A stretch of DNA of 64,000 bases from Methylococcales bacterium (GTDB taxonomy: Bacteria > Pseudomonadota > Gammaproteobacteria > Methylococcales > Methylomonadaceae). A model generated the notes under the pieces. It saw only the letters and a list, made by a program, of their open reading frames with translations, did no database searches and had not been told where the DNA came from. The stretch lies in the NCBI GenBank assembly GCA_026399075.1, contig JAPLRR010000086.1:18997-82996 (forward strand), given 5' to 3'. Both the position numbers and the translations under genes were made by a program. Positions 1 to 8,585 of the stretch are shown here, in pieces; within the stretch, counting starts at the first letter, position 1; the number at the start of each line of letters is the position of its first letter.

Positions 1-2
1 AC

Positions 3-83
3 AAAGGCATGATGGAACTAAAAGATTATAACTCTTTAAAGACTTGGCTCGAAATATACCAGGGCCACCTCATTAAAAAGTAG
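3..83 (+). CDS. 3' end of an unrecognised gene (partial)
   Basis: An open frame enters from the left edge and ends at TAG 81-83. The 26 visible residues read KGMMELKDYNSLKTW followed by LEIYQGHLIKK. The tail is hydrophilic and lysine-ended and no family is recognisable. It could be the end of a longer gene or a chance open frame. Confidence 0.3.
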   Translation, partial: KGMMELKDYNSLKTWLEIYQGHLIKK

Positions 84-108
84 CCATTAAACAAGCCGGG
101 TAGCCGGG

Positions 109-133
109 TTGGGCACATGCTTTTCGTGCCCAA
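109..133. repeat. small palindrome, dispersed hairpin repeat
   Basis: Arms TTGGGCAC and GTGCCCAA are perfect over 8 bp around a 9-nt loop. Related sequences, with the loop ATGCTTTTC conserved, occur at about 10318-10342 and 13981-14005, next to the DUF433 gene starts. It looks like a dispersed REP-type hairpin. Confidence 0.6.
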
Positions 134-260
134 CATTTCAATATTCGGATTCGGTAATGGCTTCGAATAATTCCAATGGCAATTCCTCCGGACACCGATT
201 GTGGTATTGACTTATGGTTTTGCCGTTGCCGTCTTATCATCCGACAACACTACAAGTCTG

Positions 261-319
261 GGTGCGCATCGCGCACATTTTCCAATCTTCGGCCTTCGTC
301 AAGGTAAGCGATGCGCACC
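261..319. repeat. 59-bp palindromic repeat, copy 1
   Basis: The ends are a perfect 11-bp inverted repeat, GGTGCGCATCG at 261-271 and CGATGCGCACC at 309-319. The interior is almost identical to that of the second copy at 581-641. The two copies are in direct orientation and bracket the DUF2281 gene, so they may be short non-autonomous elements. Confidence 0.75.
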
Positions 320-348
320 AGCGGCTGCATACCTAAGGAGTTAAAGAC

Positions 349-558
349 ATGAATACAGTAGAAAAAATTTATCAGGATGTGCAGGATTTTCCTGAACCGT
401 TAGCGCTAGAAGTTTTGCATTTTGTCGAGTTTTTAAAAGCTAAAAAACCGTTAAAAATACCAAACGTAACCACTCAGGCAGCAATAGAAGCGGGTGAGCG
501 TGGTGAATATGAAGCAGTCACACTGGATGAATTAAAAAAACAGTGGAATGAAGCGTGA
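349..558 (+). CDS. DUF2281-type small protein, probable antitoxin
   Basis: A 69-residue protein beginning MNTVEKIYQDVQDFPEPLALE and continuing with FVEFLKAKK. This resembles the short N-terminal helical module of the DUF2281 family, whose members are often antitoxins or TA-associated. A strong ribosome binding site, AAGGAG at 335-340, lies 8 nt before the ATG. No toxin gene follows directly; the next gene, at 683, is another small antitoxin-like protein. The gene is bracketed by two copies of a 60-bp palindromic repeat, so it may be an orphan left by rearrangement. The family call rests on sequence recognition; the antitoxin role is inferred. Confidence 0.7.
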   Translation: MNTVEKIYQDVQDFPEPLALEVLHFVEFLKAKKPLKIPNVTTQAAIEAGERGEYEAVTLDELKKQWNEA

Positions 559-580
559 GAGAGATCGTTCAGTCTGATAG

Positions 581-641
581 GGTGCACATCGCGCACATTT
601 TTCCAATCTTCGGCCTTCGTTAAGGTGCACGATGCGCACCA
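581..641. repeat. 61-bp palindromic repeat, copy 2
   Basis: This is the second copy of the element at 261-319, in the same orientation. Its end arms GGTGCACATCG and CGATGCGCACC pair with one mismatch. The interior shares the CCAATCTTCGGCCTTCGT core with copy 1. Confidence 0.75.
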
Positions 642-682
642 AACGCGACTATGTTCACCTGAAGAACTAGGAGGAATGTCAG

Positions 683-853
683 ATGATTAATGATCCAATC
701 GTTGAAGAAGTACGCCGTTACCGAAAAGAGCATTCTGCCCGATATGGCAATGATCTAAACCGAATTGTGGAGGCACTTAGGAAAAAAGAATGTGAATCAA
801 CCCGTATCCAATTAAATCCTGGACCTAAATTTCTTTTGAAAAAATCCGCCTAA
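683..853 (+). CDS. small antitoxin-like protein (56 aa)
   Basis: A 56-residue frame starting MINDPIVEEVRRYRKEHSAR, followed by YGNDLNRIVEALRKKE. The pattern PIVEEVR-R-EH-A-YGNDL-IVEALR is typical of short proteins found widely in cyanobacteria and gammaproteobacteria near TA loci. A near-perfect AGGAGG at 669-674 sits 8 nt before the ATG, which is good evidence of translation. No partner toxin follows. Biochemical function is unknown; antitoxin or TA relic is an inference from the size and family pattern. Confidence 0.65.
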   Translation: MINDPIVEEVRRYRKEHSARYGNDLNRIVEALRKKECESTRIQLNPGPKFLLKKSA

Positions 854-1160
854 TTCAGCTTTAAATGCCGAACGCAACGCCCATGCGTTTCCAGCAGTAT
901 TGTGCCAAAAACAGCAGTTTTAACTCGCGTTCAAACTACCTTATCTTTCGAACTACAGGGCTATAGGATGAAAAAATCGTTGATCCTGCTCCTCTGCTGA
1001 TCGCTTAGAAAGAATGGCACTGGCTTAGCTAAATCACTTTTTTGCAAACCTATCAGGTCGGGGCTCGGTGGACATTGTTCGCAATTGATGCAGTTTTTTA
1101 CTAGCCGCATACCAACACCACCCTCTGCCATATGATGCCATCGCCCACGCCGTGTAATTT
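854..1160. other. intergenic stretch with a degenerate dispersed repeat
   Basis: No gene is supported here. Positions about 902-960 resemble a dispersed repeat also seen near 9654, 33661 and 61880 (GTGCC followed by AAACRGCAGTTTTAACTCG and TTCAAACTACCTTAT). The rest shows no clear structure. Confidence 0.5.
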
Positions 1161-2414
1161 CTATCCCCGCAAATGCCCTTCCCCATAAGCTACCCATTTG
1201 TAACTGGTCAGTTCGTTAGGCCCGACTGGGCCACGGACATGCAGCTTATCGGTGCTGATGCCAACCACCGAACCCAAGCCATAATCGCCGCCACCAGATA
1301 ACCGGGTCGAGGCGTTAATCATCACTGAGGCTGAATCCACCTGCTGTTCAAATTGCTGAGCATTAGCCAGACTTTGGGTGACTATGCCGTCGGTATGGCC
1401 TGAACCATAGTGGTTGATGTGGTCTATCGCGGCTTCAATACCATCGACAATTTTGACTGACAGTATCGGTGCCAAGTATTCGGTATGCCAATCGGCTTCG
1501 GTCGCAGCTAAGCAATCGGGCAATAGTTTTTGCGTCTGTTCACAACCGCGCAGCTCGATGTTGTGGGCCGCAAATGCGGTGTGCAGCAGCGGCAATAGTT
1601 GGTCTGCACCCTGTTTATCAACCAACAAAGTTTCCAGCGCATTACAAACCTGTACGCTTTGACATTTGGAATTGATGGCGAGGGCGATGGCTTGCTCCGG
1701 GTTGGCATCGGCGGCGATATACAAATGGCAAATGCCATCATAATGTTTGATGACCGGAATACGTGTGCCTTCGGCGATGCGTTGGATCAAGCCTTTGCCG
1801 CCACGCGGGATTAACACATCGATGTATTTGTCCATTTTCAGCAATTCACCCACCGCCTCATGTCCGGGGATGGGGATGATTTGTATCGCATGGCGTGGCA
1901 GCCCTGCATTGACCGCACCTTCTATCATGGCATCGGTCAGTAAAGTGTTGGTTTGCAGGGCTTCTGAGCCACCGCGCAAAATCACGGCATTGCCACTTTT
2001 TATGCACACGCCAGCCGCATCGGTGGTGACGTTGGGGCGGGACTCGTAAATAATGCCGATCACCCCCAGCGGCACAGATTTTTTGTAAACCCGCAATCCG
2101 GCCGGATTGGTATGGCCTGCCAATATCCGGTTCAGCGGGTCTGGTAATTGCGCCACTTTTTTCAAGCGCGACAGCATGTAGTCAAACGTTTTGTCGTCTA
2201 TGGTCAGGCGCTTAACCATGGCATCGGATTGCCCTTCATCACGCGCTTTGATGATTTCTTGGGCGTTCACCGCCATCACTTGGTGTTTGACCGATTCCAG
2301 CACCCCGGCCATTTTCGCCAACGCTAGATTTCGGGTTGATTCGGATGCTGACGCGAGCTGGCGTGACGCTAGGCGGCTTTGCTGGGCAATGCTTAGGACA
2401 GTTGGGGTAGTCAT
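1161..2414 (-). CDS. proA: gamma-glutamyl phosphate reductase
   Basis: Catalyses NADPH-dependent reduction of gamma-glutamyl phosphate to glutamate semialdehyde, the second step of cytosolic proline synthesis. With the start at MTTPTVLSIAQQSRLASRQL the protein has 417 residues, the same as E. coli ProA. The frame extends further upstream, but those residues (MMACQKAVSHATM...) are not ProA-like. Aldehyde-dehydrogenase fold features are visible: IYESRPNVTTDAAGVCIKSG for nucleotide binding, the catalytic cysteine in QVCNALETLLVDKQ, and HTDGIVTQ and GPVGPNELTSYKW near the C-terminus. proB is not adjacent. The gene stands alone on the minus strand, convergent with the small genes to its left. Confidence 0.97.
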   Translation of the reverse strand: MTTPTVLSIAQQSRLASRQLASASESTRNLALAKMAGVLESVKHQVMAVNAQEIIKARDEGQSDAMVKRLTIDDKTFDYMLSRLKKVAQLPDPLNRILAGHTNPAGLRVYKKSVPLGVIGIIYESRPNVTTDAAGVCIKSGNAVILRGGSEALQTNTLLTDAMIEGAVNAGLPRHAIQIIPIPGHEAVGELLKMDKYIDVLIPRGGKGLIQRIAEGTRIPVIKHYDGICHLYIAADANPEQAIALAINSKCQSVQVCNALETLLVDKQGADQLLPLLHTAFAAHNIELRGCEQTQKLLPDCLAATEADWHTEYLAPILSVKIVDGIEAAIDHINHYGSGHTDGIVTQSLANAQQFEQQVDSASVMINASTRLSGGGDYGLGSVVGISTDKLHVRGPVGPNELTSYKWVAYGEGHLRG

Positions 2415-2627
2415 GTTGATTTTAGTGATTCTGGATTGATGGCGTTTAGGCGCTTTATAAAAAGCGCCACGCATCGTAGCGTGGCTTACTGCTTTTTGGC
2501 AAGCCATCATTAGAAAGAAGGTTGGGATGAAACTACTTGATTTACATATCCCTCACCCCAACCCTCTCCCAAATGGAGAGGGGCTATAAAGGACGGTAGG
2601 CAATGCTTTTCTGCCCACCCGACACTT

Positions 2628-3881
2628 TTATTCTTCGTTCATAAAGCGTTTGGCATAAGACTCCAAATTGGGGATATCAATCCGATAACCTTTAATCATC
2701 AACTGCCAGTACAGCCAAGGGAAGCCCATAATCTTACCCCACCACCAAATCAAACGGTTTTTTCTGGGATCCAGTAAAGGGAATGAGGGCGTGACTTTGC
2801 CGCCATAAGCAAACTCAGCCAACATCACCGTGCTCAAGGATGTTGTCAACGGACATGAGCCATAACCGTCATAGCCTTCCACCAGTTGTTTGCTGTTGAT
2901 CAGGTTTAAGATATTGTCCACCACCACAGGCACTTGTTTACGGACTGCGGCGGCGGTTTTTGCATTGCCGGTTGAGCCTGCATCACCCAAACCAAAAATA
3001 TTGGCATATTTGGCATGTTGCAAGGTTTTGTCATTGACATCCACCCAACCCGCTGCATTGGCCAGTGGGCTGTTCTTGATAAAGTCCGGTGCGCTTTGCG
3101 GTGGGGTGACATGGATCATATCAAACGCTTTGGTGATTTGTTGTTTGTTGCCGTCACTGTCAGTCGTTTCAAAGGTGGCGGTTTTGGCCGGCCCATCAAT
3201 GGCAACCAGATTGTGGTTAAAATTGGTTTTGATGCCATACCCAGCAACCACTTTCATCAAGGCTTTGGCGAAAAAAGGTATGCCAAACATACCCGGCCCG
3301 GCATTACAAAACTCAATGTTAAACTTATCCAAAATGCCTTTTTTACGGAACCTATCCGCCGCCAAATACATGATTTTTTGGGGTGCGCCCGCACATTTAA
3401 TCGGCATGGGCGGTTGGGTGAACAAGGCATTCCCGGATTCTAGGGATTTAATACATTCCCACGTATATTCAACCGTGTCGGGCGAATAATTGCTGCACAC
3501 ATTATTTTTGCCCAAGGTTTCCCTTAAACCTGCAATTTTGTCCCAATCCAATTGCAAACCGGGGCAGACAACCAGATAATCATAAGTGATAGGGTCGCCG
3601 GAACGTAAGGTCACCGTATTTTCATCAGGCAAAAATGTTTCCGCATAGTCTTTAATCCATTTGACGCTGGGATGGATTAAATCCGCTTCATTTCGGGTGG
3701 TTTGCTTTAAAGTATAAGCCCCGCCACCAATAATGGTGAAGCCCGGCTGGTAGTAATGCTTTTCTGATGGCTCAATAATGGCAATATCAATCGTGGCATT
3801 GATACGGCGCATATTATTGGCGACAGAAACGCCCGCAGCGCCCCCGCCGACGATTAAAACGGTATGATGTTGTGATGACAT
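2628..3881 (-). CDS. sqr: sulfide:quinone oxidoreductase, type II-like
   Basis: A 417-residue flavoprotein that oxidises sulfide to sulfane sulfur and passes electrons to the membrane quinone pool. The N-terminal FAD-binding motif is VLIVGGGAAGVSVANNMRR, followed by YYQPGFTIIGGGAYTL. The two motifs characteristic of the mitochondrial-type (SQRDL-like, type II) group are present: CAGAPQKIMYLAADRF, with one redox cysteine, and YGSCPLTTSLSTVMLAEFAY, with the other. The C-terminus is rich in W and hydrophobic residues (IWWWGKIMGFPWLYWQLMIK), consistent with monotopic membrane attachment. GGAGGAATTC directly precedes the ATG. Sulfane sulfur made here would be a substrate source for the persulfide dioxygenase-rhodanese fusion 4 kb away. 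Confidence 0.93.
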   Translation of the reverse strand: MSSQHHTVLIVGGGAAGVSVANNMRRINATIDIAIIEPSEKHYYQPGFTIIGGGAYTLKQTTRNEADLIHPSVKWIKDYAETFLPDENTVTLRSGDPITYDYLVVCPGLQLDWDKIAGLRETLGKNNVCSNYSPDTVEYTWECIKSLESGNALFTQPPMPIKCAGAPQKIMYLAADRFRKKGILDKFNIEFCNAGPGMFGIPFFAKALMKVVAGYGIKTNFNHNLVAIDGPAKTATFETTDSDGNKQQITKAFDMIHVTPPQSAPDFIKNSPLANAAGWVDVNDKTLQHAKYANIFGLGDAGSTGNAKTAAAVRKQVPVVVDNILNLINSKQLVEGYDGYGSCPLTTSLSTVMLAEFAYGGKVTPSFPLLDPRKNRLIWWWGKIMGFPWLYWQLMIKGYRIDIPNLESYAKRFMNEE

Positions 3882-4024
3882 GAATTCCTCCGACTTTTTT
3901 AGTTATAATTTGAGTGCGCTTTGCTGCGACCCGATCACAGTTTATCTTAAGATTTAACAACTTGCACTGTGTTATTTGCCAGTTTAACTGGCTGCCAACG
4001 CTTTAATAATACAAGGGACACACT

Positions 4025-4666
4025 ATGAAATACGATGTTATCGCCCTCAGCGTCAGCGTTTTTTTGCTAATTCTGTATTACGTTTATTTAGGCTTACGTA
4101 GCCGCCGTCATCCTGAAACCAGCGTCCATGCCTTAAATGCCAAGCTTAGGGAACGCTGGGTGGCAATGGTCATGGGCAGTGACAAGCAGGATATTTTGGC
4201 CATCCAAACCTTGCGCAATTCCGTAATGGCGGCGAATTTCATGGCCTCGACATCAATCTTGCTGATTATCGGCACCTTAAACACGGGCGAAAAAATTGGC
4301 CAATGGCTGATCCATTGGCATCCCCATCAACTCGGCGAACAATTTTCCAGCGACGGCTGGCAAATCAAACTCAGCTTATTATTGCTGGTTTTTGCCGTGG
4401 CTTTTTTCTGTTTTTCAATGGCAATCCGGTTTTTTAACCATGTCGGCTATATGATTAATTTATCTACCGACGGGGCTATAGATCCCCTACTCTTCCAACA
4501 AACCTGTGCCTATTTAAATAGGGCCGGGCGTTATTACACATACGGCACGCGCAGTTTTTTCATTAGCCTGCCACTGATATTGTGGTTTTTTGGGGCTTAT
4601 TTTTTGGTCGCCGCGACAGCGGGTTTAATTGTAGGCTTGGCGGTATTGGATAGGGTGCCGGAATAA
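4025..4666 (+). CDS. DUF599 family membrane protein
   Basis: A 213-residue integral membrane protein with about four hydrophobic segments: IALSVSVFLLILYYVYLGL at the N-terminus, one near residue 75, KLSLLLLVFAVAFFCFSMAI, and FISLPLILWFFGAYFLVAAT near the C-terminus. The family signature is LRERWVAMVMG followed by AIQTLRNSVMAANFMASTSI, typical of DUF599. Function is unknown. It is divergent from sqr and convergent with sulP. The neighbourhood might link it to sulfur metabolism, but DUF599 genes occur in many contexts, so this is weak. Confidence 0.85.
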   Translation: MKYDVIALSVSVFLLILYYVYLGLRSRRHPETSVHALNAKLRERWVAMVMGSDKQDILAIQTLRNSVMAANFMASTSILLIIGTLNTGEKIGQWLIHWHPHQLGEQFSSDGWQIKLSLLLLVFAVAFFCFSMAIRFFNHVGYMINLSTDGAIDPLLFQQTCAYLNRAGRYYTYGTRSFFISLPLILWFFGAYFLVAATAGLIVGLAVLDRVPE

Positions 4667-4707
4667 AACCATAATGGATGTAGACGCCCCCACACCGTCA
4701 TTGGTAC

Positions 4708-6453
4708 TCACCCCAACAACTCATTAACCGCATCCACATTCCGAAAAAACACTTTTCCCGGACTTAAGTGCGCTAGAAAATCAGTCTTTTTTAACTTATC
4801 CAGTACCGGCCCTTTGGCTTCGGAAATGTTTAAGGTTTTGCCCGCGCGTTGTAATTCGTGGTTAATGTTTTCCAAGGCTTCCAATGCCGTCGTGTCTATA
4901 TCACTCACAGACGTGAAAATCAGCACCACATGGCGGGTGTCAGGTTGGCGTTTTAGCTCAGCTGCCAGATAGTCTTCTATATAATTGATGTTGGTGAAGG
5001 TGATGCTTTCATCAACCCGCAACAATAACAAATGCCGCCAGGTTTCGACTTGATGGCGTTTGATGTTGCGGAATTGTTCGGTGTTGGGGATGCGCCCCAC
5101 CACCGCGATATGGGGATGGCTGGTTTTTCTGAGGTAACTGACAAAGGTCAATATAATGCCCAAACTGATGCCCTCTTCAATACCGAACACCAACACGCCC
5201 AATAAAGTGACTAATTCGGCTACCCCGTCACCTTGGTCATAACGCCAGGTTTCGATAATATTACCTAAACGCACCAAGGGGGTAATCGCCACCAAAATAA
5301 TTGCCGCCAAGGCGGCCTTGGGGATAAACGAAAACCATTCACTACAAAATAGTACGGCCAAGGCCAACAGGCCCGCCGCAATCAGCATGGCCATTTGGCT
5401 ACGCGCACCCGCTGAAAAATTGACCATGGTACGGCTAAAACCACCCGCCACCGGCATTCCGCCAGAAACCGCCGACGCCAAATTAGCCACCGCCAAGGCG
5501 ATAAGCTCTTGGTTAGGGACGATTTTCTCGGCATTCAAGTTAGCGGTCACTTTAGCGATGGCGACACTTTCGACATAAGCAATCAGCGCGATAAATGCCG
5601 CGCTAGGCAACAATAAACGCCAATGGCCTTGGGCAACAAAATCTAGGCTTAACTGGGGCAAGCCAGTCGGCACTGCTCCTACGACAGCGACCTTATGGGA
5701 AACCATTAAACCCCAATAGGCTACCGCCAACGTTGATAACAACACGGTCAATAAGGGCCCACATTTACTGATGGCTGTTACCACTGGCAAGGTAAAACCT
5801 GAGTTTTTAAGCCATTTAGGCAACAGCTTGGCAAAAACCAGCAACACGGTAAGAGCCCCTACCCCCAGCATGAGCGTTGTAAAATCAAAAGCCAGCAAAT
5901 AATCTTGGTAGCAAGCGATTTCAACACCGCAGCCTATGCTTTTAAAGCCCAGCAATTGCGGCAATTGGTTGACGATAATTAATAAGGATGCGCCGCTAGT
6001 GAATCCGGTCAGAACCGGATGGCTGATAAAATTCACCAAGCCACCCATGCGCAACATCGCCATCACCATCATAATCAGCCCGCTTTCCGCAGACAAAATC
6101 AAGGTACTTTGCACGGGTTCGCCTAAGGCACTGATCGCTGGCGTTTGTAAAACACTGGCGATCATAATGGCAGCTATGGACACCGGCCCGACTGATAAGG
6201 CGCGGCTAGTGCCCAACAACACATACATGATGGGCGGCAAAATACTGGCATACAGCCCCAACTGTGGCGGCAAACCTGCCAGAATGGCGTAGGCAATACC
6301 TTGCGGAACCAGCAATATCGCCGTAATGAGACCTGCAAACAAGTCGCTGTTAAAATCCTGACGCGTGTAGGTTTTTAGCCAAGCAATCATTGGCAGACTA
6401 TGGCTTAAACGCGACAAGGTGGTTGCGGTGGTCATGCGGCTAGTTGGTGTCAT
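4708..6453 (-). CDS. SulP family anion permease with STAS domain
   Basis: An inner-membrane permease of the SulP (SLC26) family with about ten or more hydrophobic segments and a C-terminal cytoplasmic STAS domain (roughly the last 120 residues: LLLLRVDESITFTNINYIED, VVLIFTSVSDIDTTALEAL). The family motif LFAGLITAILLVPQGIAYAI lies near residue 40, and LIAYVESVAIAKVTANLN and SAVSGGMPVAGGFSRTMVNF are typical SulP segments. I chose ATG 6453 (MTPTSRMTTATTLSRL); an upstream in-frame start at 6507 would overlap the preceding gene. The gene lies 38 bp after the persulfide dioxygenase-rhodanese gene on the same strand, so the two are probably one operon. The substrate could be sulfate, sulfite or bicarbonate; the context favours export of oxidised sulfur, but this is inferred. 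Confidence 0.9.
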   Translation of the reverse strand: MTPTSRMTTATTLSRLSHSLPMIAWLKTYTRQDFNSDLFAGLITAILLVPQGIAYAILAGLPPQLGLYASILPPIMYVLLGTSRALSVGPVSIAAIMIASVLQTPAISALGEPVQSTLILSAESGLIMMVMAMLRMGGLVNFISHPVLTGFTSGASLLIIVNQLPQLLGFKSIGCGVEIACYQDYLLAFDFTTLMLGVGALTVLLVFAKLLPKWLKNSGFTLPVVTAISKCGPLLTVLLSTLAVAYWGLMVSHKVAVVGAVPTGLPQLSLDFVAQGHWRLLLPSAAFIALIAYVESVAIAKVTANLNAEKIVPNQELIALAVANLASAVSGGMPVAGGFSRTMVNFSAGARSQMAMLIAAGLLALAVLFCSEWFSFIPKAALAAIILVAITPLVRLGNIIETWRYDQGDGVAELVTLLGVLVFGIEEGISLGIILTFVSYLRKTSHPHIAVVGRIPNTEQFRNIKRHQVETWRHLLLLRVDESITFTNINYIEDYLAAELKRQPDTRHVVLIFTSVSDIDTTALEALENINHELQRAGKTLNISEAKGPVLDKLKKTDFLAHLSPGKVFFRNVDAVNELLG

Positions 6454-6491
6454 GATGATTTTCGTTTTGGATTGTTGGCTGCACCTAGCCC

Positions 6492-7577
6492 TTACGCTTT
6501 TTGCCAAGCCTCAAACCCACCCGCCATAGACAACACATTTTGATAGCCCAACTCTTGCATGGTAAGTGCCGCCATCGCCGAACGCCCGCCTGTGCGGCAA
6601 TAGATCAACACAGCCTTGGATTTGTCCGCCAATTCGGGCGTACTGGCCAGCTTAAATTCCAAAACGCCGCGTGGCAACAACAGTGCATCATCTATATGAC
6701 CCGCCGCATACTCGCTTTCTTCACGGGTATCCATGAGGACAATATTGCCTTCAGCCAGCAATTGTTTGGCCGTCTCAACAGTAACTTCGGTAATTTGTTG
6801 TTTGGCAAGGGCCACTTTATCTTGCACCGTTTGTTCTTGGCGTATGGGACGGCTACTGTCACGCAACACCACAGCATCTTGGCGTTCGTTTTCGTCCAAA
6901 CCGCAATAACGGTTGGCAGGGACGGCCTCGTCTATCAAGCGCGGCTTGGGCAAATTCAGGTTATTCATAATTTCAATAAACTCATCGCGCGTCTTACCTG
7001 CCAAACGCGGATTGGTGGTGCGTTCCTGCATGATGTTGCTGACCCACCGTTGTTGGTAATCATGGCCAGGATAAACCAGCGTTTCATCCGGCAAAGTAAA
7101 CAAGCGTTGGGTGATGCAGTCATACAAAGCACCGGCATCGCCGCCTTGAAAATCAGTACGCCCACAACCGCCAATAAACAAGGAGTCGCCGGTGAACACA
7201 CGGTCACGCCACAAAAAGGAAATGCTGCCACGGGTATGGCCGGGGGTGGCGATAACCTTAATTTGCTCACTATCACCTAAAGTAAAAATATCGCCATCTT
7301 GGATTTGCACATCAGCGGTTTCCGCGCCGCACAACTGGCTGACCGCCGTTTGTGCACCCAAGCGTTGGCGCAACAAGCCACTGGCGGTGATGTGGTCAGC
7401 GTGGACATGGGTTTCCAAGGAATATTTCAGTTGCAAACCATGGGTTTCCAGCAAGGCGATGTAATCGTCGATATGGGTATTAACTGGATCAATAAACGCC
7501 GCTTCTTTACTGACAGGGTCAGCAATCAAATAGGTATATGTCCAAGTCTCTGTGTCGAATAATTGTTTGAATAGCAT
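6492..7577 (-). CDS. persulfide dioxygenase-rhodanese fusion
   Basis: A two-domain, 361-residue enzyme. Residues 1 to about 235 are a metallo-beta-lactamase fold of the ETHE1/persulfide dioxygenase type, with the metal motif HVHADHITASGLL, ATPGHTRGSISFLW, FTGDSLFIGGCGRTDFQGGD and YPGHDYQQR. From about residue 265 to the end is a rhodanese domain with MDTREESEYAAGHI and the active-site loop YCRTGGRSAMAAL, where Cys is the sulfur carrier. The expected reaction is glutathione persulfide oxidation to sulfite coupled to sulfur transfer to or from thiosulfate. With sqr it forms a cytoplasmic sulfide-detoxification route. It is the first gene of an operon with sulP. Its upstream region holds strong palindromes at 7697-7777. 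Confidence 0.93.
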   Translation of the reverse strand: MLFKQLFDTETWTYTYLIADPVSKEAAFIDPVNTHIDDYIALLETHGLQLKYSLETHVHADHITASGLLRQRLGAQTAVSQLCGAETADVQIQDGDIFTLGDSEQIKVIATPGHTRGSISFLWRDRVFTGDSLFIGGCGRTDFQGGDAGALYDCITQRLFTLPDETLVYPGHDYQQRWVSNIMQERTTNPRLAGKTRDEFIEIMNNLNLPKPRLIDEAVPANRYCGLDENERQDAVVLRDSSRPIRQEQTVQDKVALAKQQITEVTVETAKQLLAEGNIVLMDTREESEYAAGHIDDALLLPRGVLEFKLASTPELADKSKAVLIYCRTGGRSAMAALTMQELGYQNVLSMAGGFEAWQKA

Positions 7578-7696
7578 TTTTATCTCCGGTGGTGGAATAT
7601 CTCAAAATGTGAAAAGCAACGTCTGTGCCAACTATTAATTGTGCCTGTAAACTTACGCTGGGCGGGGAATGGGCTTAGTACAACACGGGGGATAGG

Positions 7697-7777
7697 ATGT
7701 TTCACAATAGGCCATTATGAAACATTATTGACTTATATATGTTTCAATAAAACCTATTGAAACATCCAATGAAACAC
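7697..7777 (-). promoter_or_regulatory. candidate operator array upstream of the persulfide dioxygenase gene
   Basis: Positions 7739-7765 are a perfect 11-bp inverted repeat, ATGTTTCAATA and TATTGAAACAT around a 5-bp spacer. A weaker dyad with arms ATGTTTCA and TGAAACAT spans 7697-7725, and a further half site TGAAACAC is at 7770-7777. Repeated dyads of the same word 120-190 bp before the dioxygenase start look like binding sites of a dimeric regulator. The regulator is not known; the nearby Crp/Fnr protein is a candidate, although the spacing is not that of a standard Crp or Fnr box. Confidence 0.5.
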
Positions 7778-7856
7778 TCGGCAAAGCATTCGGGTTTACC
7801 AAATCGACTAAACGGTAAACCCCACTAAGCACACAATTTAGACCTTAACTTTATGA

Positions 7857-8348
7857 TTATTTCATCGAGTGCCCAGAATGGGCATGGCGGGCATGGTCAC
7901 TGAGTTGGGCATCAAACCATAGGTGGATGGCGGCAATCAGTTCGGCTTCTTCGCTGGCAAACGTGATTTGTGCGCCGTTTGCCAAGGATTGGTAACGAAT
8001 AGTGAGCCGCGAAGTTGTGGCTTTGCGTAAAGTTTGCAGGCCAGGCATGGTATCCCCATGAATTTTAGCCGGGCCAGAAAAATCCCCCAGACTAAATTCA
8101 TGGGCAATTTTACTGAGGTGGGCTTGTATCAAGGCGATTTGTGGGGCGTTGGACTGATCTTTTACGATAACTTGCTGAACCCCGCCTTGTGGGGTTTTAC
8201 TAAAAATGTGGCAGGTTTGCTCCAAGTCAAACGGCATGACATGGCGACCCCGTTCGGCAACCTCATCCAAACGTGTTTCATGCGGGTTTTGCGCGGAGAC
8301 AGGCAAGCAGACCAATAACAGACAATAGAACATTACGGTTTTATACAT
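7857..8348 (-). CDS. small periplasmic protein of unknown function
   Basis: Starting at MYKTVMFYCLLLVCLPVSAQ gives a 163-residue protein with a clear Sec signal peptide cleaved after VSA. An upstream start at 8381 would add MHHYLLLRIIA in front of the signal and is less likely. The mature part contains DEVAERGRHVMPFDLEQTCH and a histidine-rich tail ending ARHAHSGHSMK. The single cysteine and the His/Met-rich tail might bind metal, which is only a guess. Similar proteins occur in proteobacteria and are poorly annotated. It lies between the sulfide operon and the Crp/Fnr regulator. Confidence 0.75.
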   Translation of the reverse strand: MYKTVMFYCLLLVCLPVSAQNPHETRLDEVAERGRHVMPFDLEQTCHIFSKTPQGGVQQVIVKDQSNAPQIALIQAHLSKIAHEFSLGDFSGPAKIHGDTMPGLQTLRKATTSRLTIRYQSLANGAQITFASEEAELIAAIHLWFDAQLSDHARHAHSGHSMK

Positions 8349-8400
8349 GGCGATAATCCGAAGCAGTAAGTAGTGGTGCAAAAATTATTTTAACAACTCT

Positions 8401-8441
8401 GGGGCGGCTTTAGCCTCCACAATCGCGACTAAAGCCGCCCC
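8401..8441. repeat. perfect 13-bp inverted repeat
   Basis: GGGGCGGCTTTAG at 8401-8413 pairs perfectly with CTAAAGCCGCCCC at 8429-8441 across a 15-nt loop. There is no T-tract on either side, so this is more likely a REP-type palindrome than a terminator. Confidence 0.7.
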
Positions 8442-8585
8442 CACAAATTGAATGATTGTCATCTTTAGCTAAACTGCCTTACAGTATGCGGGCAACACCG
8501 ACCAAAATGCCACACTTTTTCTGACCTTTTTTCCAGGCTTACCCACAATGATGGCGCAAAGCACCGGGCTTTGCGAATAGTTTGA

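Noticed and set aside
961..1197. 78-codon minus-strand frame overlapping the 3' end of proA
   Set aside because: No family features, no ribosome binding site, cysteine-rich random-looking sequence, and it overlaps repeat remnants.
7739..7765. Reading the palindrome as a classical Fnr or Crp box
   Set aside because: Arms and spacing differ (11-5-11 with ATGTTTCAATA); no TTGAT-N4-ATCAA or TGTGA-N6-TCACA core.
8401..8441. Perfect 13-bp stem as a terminator
   Set aside because: No T-tract on either strand and it is upstream of both neighbouring genes.
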